DNA of 64,000 bases, from NCBI GenBank assembly GCA_033064195.1, contig JARBJD010000105.1:124001-188000 (forward strand), written 5' to 3'. Under the pieces are notes generated by a model. The model was not told the origin of the DNA. It saw only the letters and a list, made by a program, of their open reading frames with translations, and did not search any database. Every line of letters begins with the position of its first letter. Positions within the stretch are counted from its first letter, which is position 1. The position numbers were made by a program, and so were the translations under genes. Source of the DNA: Blattamonas nauphoetae. Lineage: Eukaryota; Preaxostyla; Oxymonadida. Positions 53,729-64,000 of the stretch are shown here, in pieces.

Positions 53729-56700
53729 TCAAGTCTCTGGAGTCCGATACCGTGGAGATAGGAAATCAAACGAGTATGGAGAACTTGCCATTGAGAATGA
53801 AGGTTGAAGCGTCTGTCCTGCCCCAGAGTATTGTTGCATCGAAGCGGACACTGGCGAGAGTGTTGGGAGGCCCCCAAAAAAAGGAGCGATGGTTTGATCG
53901 GAAGACGAGCCGAAGAAAGATGGGCCTGGCGTGTGATAAGGTGACTGATAGTTGAACTGTCCTTGTCCTGGCGATGTTCCGTAAAACTGGTTGAAGTCGG
54001 ACGGGGCAGGATAGTTGGGTGTGAGACCTGTTCCCTGGTAAGCTGGGATGTCTCCAAAACGAGGAAAAGATGGGACGGTGAATGGTTGTGGGATTTGGGT
54101 TGGGGCGGTCGAGGGAGGGGCGGACGGGGTGAAGTTTGGGAATGTGAGTTGGCTGCTGTCGAACGATGAGGCGAGTTTGTTGGTTGGTGGGAGTGGAGGG
54201 AGAGGAGGGAGGGGAGGCACAACTGGCGGTGGCGCGGGAGGGGCTTCATGTTCTGCTTCATCTTCATCCGACGATTCTTTGGCTGGTCTACGCCGTCTTA
54301 AAACTTTGGGTGTGCTGTATGTTGCTGGTGTCTCTTTGCGAGCTTTTCTGTCAAACTTTGTCTTCTCATCAGTGTCGCTCTCTTCGCCATAAGGGTCCTT
54401 CTTCATTTCTGCAAGTTCATTCATGTTGAACGAGAGCTCCTTTGACGTTAGTCTTTTGTTGAAAATGTGGGAATACGATCCGTGCACTGGGAGTGTCTGT
54501 TCTCCCAAATACAAACTCTGGGCTTCTTGCGAATCGGGCCCTCCCAACATTTCTGTTTTGGTGTCGCCGTGGAAGAGCCTTTCAACTTCCGAGACGACTT
54601 CGAGAATCGAGGCGGAGATGAAGCTTGGAAGGACTTGCTTGCCGTGCAGGCGGACAGAAGGGTCGGATGTGGGAGTGACGAGGTTGGAGACGCTCTCGCA
54701 GCAGATGAAGATGGTGGGTTGGATGAGATTGGCTGACGGGTGGTTTGCAGAAGTCTGTAGAAGAACGAGGAAGCAGAGTAAGGAATACGAAAACAGTTCG
54801 GATGTGATTGTGTGGTCTTCGCGAACGGTGGTGAACATATGCTCTGACGGGATAGAATTGCTTGGGACTGAGGTTGCAGAGTCGAAGAGAAGGATGATGT
54901 ACAGTTTCAGGATCTGATCGAGAAAGAGGAGATCCTGCGAGTGGGTTTGTGGGCAGAGGAAATGGGTTTCGTGGAGAAGACGAACAGACCCAAATGTGAA
55001 GCAGTTGCAGAACGCAAGTGAAGTGGATCGGCTTCCAAAGAAGTACGAATACACAGCCATTACAGCGTTGAAATGGACGTTATGGTGCTCCGAAGCAAAT
55101 TTGGGTGAATTTGAAGACTCTTCAAAAGGAGAGAAGGACGGTGGGAGTTCGTAGTCGTGTTGAACAAGCGTGTTTGTGCGATTGATGTACTGCAACGTCG
55201 ACAGGACCCTCTCAAAAAACATCAAATCTCTGTCGGGAAGGAAATCCGGGACAGACGGTTCCTCCCGATTCACAGAGGAGATGTGCTCGGCTAGCACAGC
55301 CTGCATGAACGTGCTGGGATCTTCAGGTCCATGTCTCCATTCAGGTAAGTTCTCGAGGCTTGGCTGGAGTGGGTGTTGTGACGGGGACAGGAATGGGAGA
55401 AAGGGGGCAGGTGTGTCCAGAAAGAGCGCGCTGTCTTTTCTGGTTTTGATGTGTTGAATTTTGGTTTGGAGGAGAAAGGTGGTTTCGATGGAGTCTTCAG
55501 TTTGGGAGACGAGCATGGCATCTTCTTGTTTGATGACCGATCGTTTGATTTCCTGCTCAAACATCCAAACACGCTCTGAGCTCAGAATGTTGAGAACAAA
55601 CGGGTTGGCTGGGATCGGTGAAAACGGAGAGGAAGGCGGAGTGTAAGCTGGAGAATTCGCCCAGGTTCGAACGAAAGTGAGTGTGAATTTGGGAGTCTTC
55701 GAGCCTTCCTGCACAGTTGTTCTGATCGATGCGACATGGTGAATTGGGGAGAGTCCTCCGTGAATCAGGAGATGCTGTGCAAAGTAGAGGAGACGGAAGA
55801 TGAGCAGAGATTGACGAGATGTGATTTTGACTGCGGGGTATGCTTTCACAGTGTCTGACATTGTTGATGACAGATTCAGAATGTGCTTTCCGGCGATTGC
55901 TTTGAGAGTGATGACGATGAAGTCGAGGAGGGAGGAGAGACGAAGGATGAGGGCCTGCGTGGGGTCGAGAAGGAAGAGGAAGAACGAGTCGAATTGCTCG
56001 ATTCCTCGATGTGCTTGGAATGGTGTCACTGTGGTTGTCTTCTCGCTCATCAGAATCGAACTACACAAATCCGCAAATTCGTTCCGCGCGGGTCCATTCG
56101 TCTGGTGCTCCTCGTGTTGTTGAGATGCGGGGTGTGGTTCCACGTTGAGGGCTGAAGGGAGGATTGCCGTCATGATCACATTCCTCAACACTTCAACAGG
56201 GTCTCCAATTTCGTTCAGATGTGATTGGATGGTCGTCAGTCTGGTGAGTGAGCGGAGGATGAGAGTGCTCGTCTGTGGTTGGCAATGGGCTGTTGTCAAC
56301 TTGAGATTGTTGACCATCAAAAGGAATGCATCCCCTTCCGTTGTGTGTCTTCCCTTCACCATGTCTCGCACAAACGTGAAAGACGGCGGGGAGGAGGGTG
56401 GCAGAGGATGGAGGCCGAGGAGAAGAGGAATGGAAGTGTGTGGAAGGACGGCTTCGAACGATTCCACAAGCTGGTCTTCAATTTCTTCTGCAAACGGTCC
56501 TTCCACCTCCGTGCAGAACAGACACACATGAGGCTTGATTTCCGCTTCCAGAATCTCTCGGAAACTGAGTGAAGGCGGGTTCTGTTCAACGTTGGCCCAA
56601 GCAGAGAGCGAGGCCTCGGAGAGAACGCCACTGAACTTCATTGAACGGGCATACACGGCGTCTTCGAGGAGCAGAATGCACTTCTCGAGTGTGTATGAAG

Positions 56701-58352
56701 AGGAGAAGTAGGACGTCGGTGAGGATGGATGGAGGAGGAGGGAATGGAGAGGAGAGAGGGGGGAGTTGAAAATGGATTTGAAGAATGCGGATTCGAAGAA
56801 CGATCGGACGTTCCCGCCTTGTCTCGTCCAGCTCGCTTCTTCGACAATTTGAAGCATCCAATGCGCACGCTGAAACTCCACAGCAACACACAATTCCATC
56901 AGCTCGCCCGGTGTGTATCGGAAGGCTGCAGGAAGCTGTGTTCTGAGAAGCATTGAAATGAATTCGGAGACGATGGCGGCGTACGCTGGATGAGTGGTTG
57001 GGTCGACTTCAGAAGACGGAGGGAGGATGAATGGGTGGTGGTGTTTGAGGGAATCAGTCAGCGACTTTTGGATTGAGGGATCGCCAGTGTTGGCCAGCAT
57101 GAGTTGGGTGATTGATGTGAGGATGTCGCTGTGGAGCTGGGATTTAAGGAAGGAGTCTAGAGTGGCTTGTATGCTCGCTAGAACAGGTCTCAATCGTTCG
57201 TTTAGTGTTTCTGGTTTTCGAGGGAAGAAAGAAAGGGTTTGGGCGAGATTTGTTGTGATGATGGAAGCGTGTCGTGTGAATTGCTGTGAAACTTGATGGT
57301 GGTCGAGGATGGATGAACCAATGGCAAGTGCAGCGTAGAATTGGGCGTGCAGGCAGTCAACATAATGGAGAGCGAGGTGTTCAAGGCGGGAGAAGAAAAC
57401 TTGTTGGTTTACCGAAGCATTGGATATGTCTAGCCGCGTCACACGCCCAGAATTCTGGAACAAAAATGGGCGGATGTCACGGATGACACGCGATGAATCG
57501 AATGGAAAGAATTTGAAGGCTGAGAAGCGACGATCAAAGAAGCGGACGGGATAATTGTTGAATCGATGAAGAATTTCCAAATATATCAGCTTATTTCGTG
57601 ATCCAGAAAGATGTGGAATACGAAAATCGTATAGCGATGGCAATTGGAGTTCAAGATCATTGACAAAATAGCTCTGAAGTTGTGATTTAAGTTTGTCATC
57701 GAGAAAAGATTTTGGAGGTTTCTCTTCGAGATTTTCAGGATCCAATGTATCATTTGAACCTGATAAATGTTCCATATCAACTGTATCTCCATCTATTTCA
57801 TCTTTTGGATGATCAGTTGACTGTGAGATACTTGGAACACAGCGGATATTGGCCTTGGTACAGCGATCACAGGGGTGTGTTCTAATAATTGGATAAGAAG
57901 ATGAATGGAGAGAAGGGGGACCTTGAACATGTGACTCCACTGACATAGAGAAAGATAAGGATAGTGAAGAAACAGACAGTTCTTGGCAGTGTTTGCAATC
58001 TGCTTTCAATTTTTTGTTTCGTTTTGATGCAAGTGGATTCCGATAATTCTCGTGAAGGCTTTTTAAATCTGTAGAAGAGAGTGTGCGAAATTAGGTGGTG
58101 GTGAAAGAAAGACAAGGGACGACATTTATTTTTCTGTGGAGCTGGCCCACGAAAATTTGGATCTTTTGTGCATTCAATATTCAGTGAAAGGCATCTACTA
58201 CACGGTTGTTGTCTATAACATGGAGAATGAAGAATGAAACTCTAAATGCATGCCCATCGCATTTTAGTTTTCTATAGATGTAATTTGAAACAATATAGCA
58301 CACACTTTTGTCGGCAATAGTCACATGAACGTCGCTCTTGAACCTTTGCCAT
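53729..58352 (-). CDS. Zn2Cys6-type transcription-factor-like protein
   Basis: Start 58352: MAKVQERRSCDYCRQK. A 34-bp intron (58272-58305) leads to an 18-nt exon (58254-58271) adding KLKCDG. Then a 41-bp intron with a GC donor (58213-58253) and an exon reading QQPCSRCLSLNIECTKDP; a 55-bp intron (58069-58123) leads to the 4.3-kb main exon. The result is a canonical C-x2-C-x6-C...C-x2-C-x6-C binuclear zinc cluster, the DNA-binding domain of fungal Gal4-type factors. A second partial Cys group (CKHC... and HPCDRCTKANIRC) follows at about residues 75-130. The remaining 1,300 residues are largely helical and then Pro/Gln/Phe-rich at the C-terminus, resembling the regulatory plus activation layout of Zn2Cys6 factors. 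DNA targets are unknown. Confidence 0.8.
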
Positions 58353-58482
58353 TCTGAGATGAGGAGTTCTTTTGTTGAGGTCTGATCAACTCCAATTTAG
58401 GCTAACTCATCAAAAAATCACATATCATGGAGTTTTTTGATGAAAAATTAAAACATTGGTGAATTGCAAAATCAAATGAAGT

Positions 58483-61132
58483 TCATAAGTATCTCCTCTC
58501 CCTCCGGGCATTGATGAGGATACTTTGAATCAAACTTGGGTTGACGTGCTCCTCATTCATCACACGCAGCACAGCCCTCTTCCCTACCGACAACTGGCAG
58601 AGGAAAGCGAGTCCGTAGAACGCATGGCCAGACGAATAAGGCTCACAAGAAAGAAGAATGGAAGTGAGTGTGTGGATGATGGGGAGTTCAGGAGGGACGA
58701 GCTCTTGTTCCCCTTCAGACACGGGGGGTGTCTCAGCTGCTGGCTCGATGCCTTTGAGAGGGACGGCATATGCAATGTCGTTCATCTTCTCCGGATCTTC
58801 TTGGTCTTCGTACTCGATCAGCTGTTCCACGTCTTCCCATTCCTCATTCCCATCCTCTCCGCCCTCGCCACCTTCATCCTGAGCGATGCTCGACCGGACT
58901 GTTCCTCTCCCGGATTTAGTTTGGGTCTCATCGTCGCCTCCGTCGTCCTCCTCTTCCTGCCCAGCCTCTCCATCCATCGCTCCCTCTTCCTCTCCTTCCT
59001 CGTAACCCTCACCTTCATCAGGTCCTTGTTCCTCGAAGCCATGTTCCCCTTCAGGAACCTCATGGTCTCCTTCAGCATCCAACCCCTCTCCGTCGGCTTG
59101 TTCATTGTCCAAGTCTTCAATTGGGGTGTCTGTCTGCTTTGTCGGAGGTGACGCAAGCTTCATCTCCTCCTCTCTTCCTCTTTCGTCTTGGAGAAGGACC
59201 ACTCGTGTTGGGTCGCCCTTCCGTTCTGTCTGTTCTTCCTCTTCGACATTCAGCTGCTCCCCATCCTCGCCCTCCTGTTTCTCCCCATCTTCCCCTTCCC
59301 CTTCGCCTTCCAGTCCTTCCTGCTCTTCTCGTTCCTCTTCTTCTCCGGCCTCATGTTCCTCATCCTGTTCCTCCTGTGGAATCTCTTTTCGGACTCGGAC
59401 GATTTTTTTGTGCTGTTTGGTTTGGTCTTCTTTCGCGACTTTGGCTTGTGTTGCTTTGAGGTCAAGTTCAAGAACTGGAAATGGGACGAAAATGATCGAT
59501 GTGGGAGGAATGAAGAGAAATGAGAAATGCTGAGTGAGGAAAGAGAACTATCACACCTTTCACAACTCGACTGGTTGTGATTCTGTCCTCGCGTGTGTCG
59601 GCAAGCTCGTCCATCGTCTCGCCCTTCCTCTCTTCCTCCAGAATCGCTTCCTTTCGGCCCTCATTCGTCAGAAGAAGAAGCGACAAGATTCCGCAGGCAG
59701 TGGCTCGCAACGAGAATGGGGAATATCCGTCTGACAATCCGATCTGGACCGTTGTTGAAGACCAGACTGAGAGGGAACGAAGAAATGAAGGAGAATTGGT
59801 TTATCAGACCTTCCTCGCCATCGGGAATGCAGATCTGGATCTGGTTGTCTGTTTCAATTATGTTGTTGAGGGTGATGGCCTGCCCATCGGTGACAGGAAG
59901 TGGGGAGAGCTCGATTGTCGATGTGAGAAGGTGATATAACCTGTGAACGAGGTCATTCAGGACTGATTGTTGTTTTCCCTTGATGATGAGATTAGAGGCA
60001 GAGATATAAATGTAAAAAAGGGAGATATGAATACGATTTGAGTCCTGGTGCAGTTGTAGATCGTTTGAAGTGCTAAGAACGCTGCTTTCGAGTTTTTTTC
60101 GAATCTCTCGGCTATACACATCAATCTATGTGAAAATTATGGAGGATGGCTCAGTAGTATGGGAGGCAGACCGGTGGAGTGTGTGAGATGAGGAGAGCAC
60201 ATCTGCAGCTGAACCAACAGCAGAAATATTTGAGAGGATCCCGCAGATCGTTTCCTGAAGAGTAAATCATCAGTATAGGTAATAGAATAAACCTCAAGTG
60301 ATGGGATGATGATCGAATCAGCAATGAGATCGATGCATCCTTCAACTCCAACAACGACGTCTGGTCCATGAAATTCTGAATAAAAGGATCATAAAACTCT
60401 GTAGAATGGACTTCATACGATTGGTGATGATGAGGAGAGAGTTTGCAGCGTTGATTCGAACAGTACGGTTTTTACTATGTAACATTTCGGAAAGTGACAA
60501 AATAGCTTCACTTTCGGAGAATACCTCAAGTCCCTGATTGAGACAGCAATATTGTGATATTCAGAAAAAGAATAGGAGAGACTTGAGGGATGACACAGAG
60601 AATGCCGATTATCTCCGCAGATAATGCTGCAATCTGTTGATTTGTTGAGACTAAGAACTCACAAAGCCGTTGTGGGATCTCTGAGAAATATGGAGACATC
60701 AAGTTGCGTCAATGGATAGAGAAATACCAGTTGTTAGAGTGATGAGACGTGATTCCTGGCTGGTGAGGACTGTTTTGAGTTTTCGAAGAGTCTACAGCAT
60801 CAAGAAAAGAAAGAAGGATGGATAATATGTGAATTATGGCGGAAATATCGATGTGAAAGGTGGCAGAGACCTCAACAATTGCATCATCTTCCAGTTCTTC
60901 GCTATGTAATAGTTCGTCGATCTTTTCATAAGATCTGGCGCCAAACGCAAGGTCAGTCTAAAAAAGTGTTGAAGAGATCAAATCTCGGAGAGAGGAGAGG
61001 GATAATACATTGTTCTTGTTTTCACCTGGTCTTGAAGTCTTGACAGGATGAAGGTTTTTGAGGAGAGCACTGTGATAAATGATGGCAATAGGAAACAATA
61101 AACCTAACTTTGTGCGTAGCAGCGGTCCTCAT
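58483..61132 (-). CDS. ARM-repeat protein (RSPH14-like) with acidic insert
   Basis: Roughly ten short exons with introns of 35-80 bp on the minus strand. From about 61060 downward they read LSRLQDQTDLAFGARSYEKI, then LLHSEELEDDAIVETLRKL, EIPQRLCEFLVSTNQQIAA, ILCVIPQGLEVFSESEAIL, HSKNRTVRINAANSLLI, LIADSIIIPSL and AERFEKNSKAAFLALQTIY. The ARM repeats and the N-terminal FGARSYEKI block resemble radial spoke head 14 (RSPH14/RTDR1), a motile-cilium protein. The last exon inserts about 170 Glu/Asp/Gly-rich residues before two closing ARM-like helices (HTLTSILLSCEPYSSGHAF), unusual for RSPH14. The first exon is unresolved: ATG 61132 is the best candidate but its phase does not join cleanly. Confidence 0.6.
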
Positions 61133-61415
61133 CGCTTTTTGAGTCCTTCAACAATAAGCCATAATCTTTTAAATCGGCCCTCGATCTCGATATCAGATTC
61201 TATTCTCGATGAAATTTAAAAAATACTCAAATGAGTGCAAAACACTGAAATTTCGAATATAGAGAAAGCGTGCAGAAAGATTGAAATGGGAATGCGACGA
61301 TTGTTCGAGAACCCATCAGTCTCTCTTCTCAACTTCATACAGACAAAGTAGCAGAAAGAAAAACCTGTGTACACTTCTTAATTGTAAGTTCTGAGTGATT
61401 GATGTGATTCTCTCA

Positions 61416-61619
61416 ATGATGCAGAATCGGAGTGTGGCTCTTAAAACTGCCTTGAAACGCGATACACATCTCGATTTGTCGATCAACCATGATTTATCGC
61501 TTTCGAACCAGGAATACTGTTTTGGTGATGTTTCATGGAACGATCAGTGGTTTGATCTGCAATCAACCTTTCTTTCTTGCGAATGTATGGCTTTTTCACA
61601 TGTCTTAAATCGTTATTGA
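61416..61619 (+). CDS. Possible small protein, weakly supported
   Basis: A 67-residue frame starting MMQNRSVALKTALKRD and containing a Trp/Phe-rich segment (VSWNDQWFDLQSTFLSCE). I do not recognise it. It lies just upstream of the NTF2-like gene on the same strand, but the only GT donor tried does not join that gene in phase, so it is probably a separate short gene, a 5' UTR or nothing. Confidence 0.2.
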   Translation: MMQNRSVALKTALKRDTHLDLSINHDLSLSNQEYCFGDVSWNDQWFDLQSTFLSCECMAFSHVLNRY

Positions 61620-61844
61620 TGCTCCTTCGACCCTAATATTTCTCAAATTTCTTTCTAATATCTTGCTCTGTCTTGCTTCTAACCAAATTTCTTCTCGACT
61701 CTGTCCTCTTCAGCATCTTTTTGTTGGCGGCGTATTAGTATGCAACTTCATACATAGTGACTACATTATCCTTATTATGCCCTCCATTACTTTTCTTTGC
61801 ACTTCCATTTCTTTTATTTTCCATGTTCATCCTTCCAGAGTTCG

Positions 61845-62804
61845 ATGCACAAAAAGATCGCCCAGAAGTTTATTTCGGAATTTTATCAATACCTACGAAA
61901 TGATACGGCAAAACTTCGCTCTTTCTATGACCAGACTGCAGAGAAGACAGTTTTTCAGAATGGAAATGAAACAAAGTTCAGCGGCCCTGCGGACATTTAC
62001 CAATGCAATCAGGGACTTTCAATTCATTCATTTGCTGTCAAAGCGCAATCTTCCTTTGCCGCTGGCGATAATGTTATTGTCCACTGTTCAGGGGAGCTTA
62101 ATCCCACAACGCAGAATCAGATGTTCTTCACTCAATGTTTCATGCTCCAGCGGATGTCACCTGATAAAAAGCACTACTGTGTCCAAAGCGAAACACTTCA
62201 CCTTGTTCTCCCATCTCAGCAGTATCCACACGTAGCCCAAGAGCATCATCAACCCATCCCTGAACCAAAACTAACATTGAACCATCACGTTGAGCCTCCA
62301 AATCCAAGACCTAATCCACATGCCACCACAGCACAACCACTCCAATCTCTACCTGATAACCGCTATTCACACCAAACACACACAATCCAGCCGACAGTTC
62401 ATTCACAGCAATTCCAGAAAGAATCCTCACACCAAAGCGAAGTTAACCAACAACGAAATCAGCATCAGTATCCTTTCGAGCGAGGTTATGATTCTCAGCA
62501 TGACCAAAGGACACAACCACTCCGAGATTACAAACCTCCACAAAAACAAATCCCGTCAAGTCATAAGCCCGTCAACGAAGAACGAGCGCTTCTTCCGGCT
62601 CCGTCCACTTCTGAACAGAAACATTCTCCACATTTCAAGGGTGATGGCCTCCTCCCTGCACCTCAATCGCCATCACATCTCCACAACGACACTAAATCCT
62701 ATTCATCTCAACCACGCAATGCTCCAACTCATTCTGGACTCCTCCCGACTCCCTCATCTAGTAAACCCCTGAAAACATCCTGGGCTCCTGGCACTAACAA
62801 ATAA
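61845..62804 (+). CDS. NTF2-like domain protein (G3BP/Rasputin-like)
   Basis: ATG at 61845 (MHKKIAQKF), just after a pyrimidine-rich acceptor (CTTCCAG) that may mark a 5' intron. Residues 1-125 form an NTF2-like fold: FISEFYQYLRNDTAKLRSFYDQ, GPADIYQCNQGL, VHCSGEL and FFTQCFMLQRM, then YCVQSETLHLV. This order matches the G3BP/Mex67-type NTF2 domain rather than the small NTF2 protein. Residues 130-320 are Gln/His/Pro/Ser-rich disorder with repeated LLPAP and LLPTP units. No RRM or RGG follows, unlike animal G3BP. In G3BP this domain dimerises and binds short FGDF-type peptides; a role in RNA granules is inference. Confidence 0.75.
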   Translation: MHKKIAQKFISEFYQYLRNDTAKLRSFYDQTAEKTVFQNGNETKFSGPADIYQCNQGLSIHSFAVKAQSSFAAGDNVIVHCSGELNPTTQNQMFFTQCFMLQRMSPDKKHYCVQSETLHLVLPSQQYPHVAQEHHQPIPEPKLTLNHHVEPPNPRPNPHATTAQPLQSLPDNRYSHQTHTIQPTVHSQQFQKESSHQSEVNQQRNQHQYPFERGYDSQHDQRTQPLRDYKPPQKQIPSSHKPVNEERALLPAPSTSEQKHSPHFKGDGLLPAPQSPSHLHNDTKSYSSQPRNAPTHSGLLPTPSSSKPLKTSWAPGTNK

Positions 62805-63068
62805 TTGATTCGTTTTCGCATTCAATTCGTGAACATCTCATAGAAGACTTCTACCTTGTAGTTGTCACTCTTTAACAATCCATTCATGGATATCGAACCG
62901 TCCATCAGTCACATTCACGAAGAAAATGTGTCAGTTGATCTCGAGTGATTACTGCATAATGAAATCGACAAAGCTCTGACTACACCACTATTTGGAGAAA
63001 ATGAAGTCAATTTGTGTTCACTAAAGATCAATAAAGTGTGTGGAGTGTAGATCCAACCAATCTCAAAC

Positions 63069-63794
63069 ATGACCAAAACTGCTCTCGTCGTCATCGATGT
63101 TCAAAGTGTGAACCTCTCACTTTTCTGATATATTTCTGATAGATGATTTCTTGGAAGGAGGATCTCTCGGTGTAGATGGTTCTTTACCGATTGTTCCGCT
63201 GATCAACGAAATCCGCAAAAACCCGCTTTTTTCCGAAATTATCTTTACACAAGATTGGTATACTCTCTCTTCATCACTGGGTTAGGCATCCAAAAGGTCA
63301 CGTTTCCTTTGCTTCTGCTCATCCTGGACACAAACCAATGGATGTCATTACACTCCCTGATGGCACAGAACAAACGCTCTGGCCAGATCATTGCGTCCAA
63401 GATTCCGAAGGCGCAGCATTCCCAGCGAATCTTGTTGTTCTTCCGACAGATTACATCGTACACAAAGGAACTAACAAAGACGTGGATTCATACTCTGCTT
63501 TCTTTGACAATAAGCGAATTCACAAAACATCCCTTGAAGACTATCTCCATAAAAAGGGCATTACAACACTCTACTTTTGCGGTATCTTCATTTTTACCAT
63601 GAAACCCTTCAATAGGTCTCTGTCTCGATTTTTGTGTCTTCTATTCTGCAATGGACTCTCATTCCGTGGGTTTCAAAACATATTGCATACTTGATGCATG
63701 TGGGAGTATTGGAGCAGAGTCAGCTGCAAAAGCAAAGGAAGATATGAAGGGTTCTTCAATAATCCTTCTCAACTCATCTGAAATCCCTCAATGA
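63069..63794 (+). CDS. PNC1: Nicotinamidase / isochorismatase-like hydrolase
   Basis: Four exons: 63069-63105, 63143-63257, 63286-63581 and 63616-63794; GT-AG introns of 37, 28 and 34 bp. The protein reads MTKTALVVIDVQNDFLEGGSLGV, then FTQDWHPKGHVSFAS, LWPDHCVQDSEGAAF, VHKGTNKDVDSYSAFFDN and FCGLCLDFCVFYSA. The catalytic triad is complete: Asp in VIDVQND, Lys in HKGTN and Cys in LDFCV; metal ligands include the Asp and His of DWHPKGH. Converts nicotinamide to nicotinate for NAD salvage. About 208 residues, normal. No targeting signal is seen. The three introns show that it belongs to the nuclear genome. Confidence 0.93.
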
Positions 63795-63844
63795 TTTTCA
63801 CACTCTACTTCTTAAACTAACTCTCCATTTATTATTTGTTTTCC

Positions 63845-64000
63845 TCAACATTTTGGATTCATTCTCTTTACAAATGAACAATTACAACTCCCAAACAATC
63901 TCTTATGAATACCTTTTACTCCACTCTTTTGATCAATAAATTGCACCTGAAACATGTCTTTCACCAGCTTGATTGCATTTTCAGTATTTTCTTGAGTCTG
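63845..64000 (-). CDS. 3' end of an unknown minus-strand gene (partial)
   Basis: The frame from the right edge is open for 51 codons (QTQENTENAIKLVKDMFQVQ...) to a TGA at 63845-63847. The first 30 residues look like an ordinary helical coding segment; after SGVK a GT (GTATTC) could be an intron donor, so the last 20 codons may not be coding. Convergent with the nicotinamidase gene, 50 bp apart. Confidence 0.4.
   Translation of the reverse strand, partial: QTQENTENAIKLVKDMFQVQFIDQKSGVKGIHKRLFGSCNCSFVKRMNPKC

Noticed and set aside
61416..61850. Joining the small frame at 61416 to the NTF2-like gene as its first exon
   Set aside because: The available donor plus the CTTCCAG acceptor creates an in-frame stop, so the join fails.
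1..64000. Prokaryotic features: operons, Shine-Dalgarno sites, CRISPR arrays, insertion sequences
   Set aside because: Abundant spliceosomal introns and eukaryote-only families show a nuclear genome; no regularly spaced direct repeats or transposase genes were seen.

Overview
This is a gene-dense eukaryotic nuclear window. It is not bacterial: most genes are interrupted by very short T-rich introns (about 28-110 bp, typically 30-50 bp, mostly GT-AG), there are three cytosolic ribosomal protein genes (eL42, eL38, uS15) and a pol III-type tRNA-Thr, and the gene set covers chromatin, cilium, RNA exosome and ubiquitin functions. About 32 genes fit in 64 kb, often less than 200 bp apart. Motile-cilium genes (CFAP52 and an RSPH14-like ARM protein) point to a flagellated protist. 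Compactness, many short introns, standard stop codons and expanded low-complexity proteins would fit an oxymonad-like metamonad, but that assignment is inference from style, not proof.

Layout. 0-24.7 kb: an unknown ORF at the edge, eL42, a large coiled-coil protein, a cyclin, CFAP52, a histidine acid phosphatase, a solenoid protein with FG repeats, a SPRY-like protein, an MRG15/Eaf3-type chromo-MRG protein, a LENG1/CIR_N-type factor, a SAM methyltransferase, tRNA-Thr(CGU) and a large unknown protein. 24.9-27.8 kb: a long, nearly perfect inverted duplication with about 1.4-kb arms, each arm carrying a PB1-domain gene; the left copy has a 1-bp frameshift. 27.9-38.6 kb: a Ser/Thr kinase with a charged tail, two lineage-specific unknowns, the exosome helicase MTR4 and eL38.

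39.3-61.1 kb is a run of eight minus-strand genes: Josephin deubiquitinase, PHD/ePHD protein, DDT-PHD-WHIM protein, BET-like bromodomain-NET protein, uS15, FYRN/FYRC-like protein, a Zn2Cys6 (fungal-type) transcription-factor-like protein and the RSPH14-like ARM protein. Five of the eight are chromatin or DNA-binding types. 61.4-64 kb: an NTF2/G3BP-like protein, an intron-containing nicotinamidase and the 3' end of a minus-strand gene cut by the window edge.

Gene models were spliced by eye, using reading-frame continuity and family conservation. Start exons are the least certain parts and are flagged where unresolved. The most unusual items are the PB1 palindrome, the Zn2Cys6 cluster assembled across an 18-nt microexon and a GC-AG intron, an eL42 lacking half of its zinc ligands, and a 28-nt intron that seems to start with GA.
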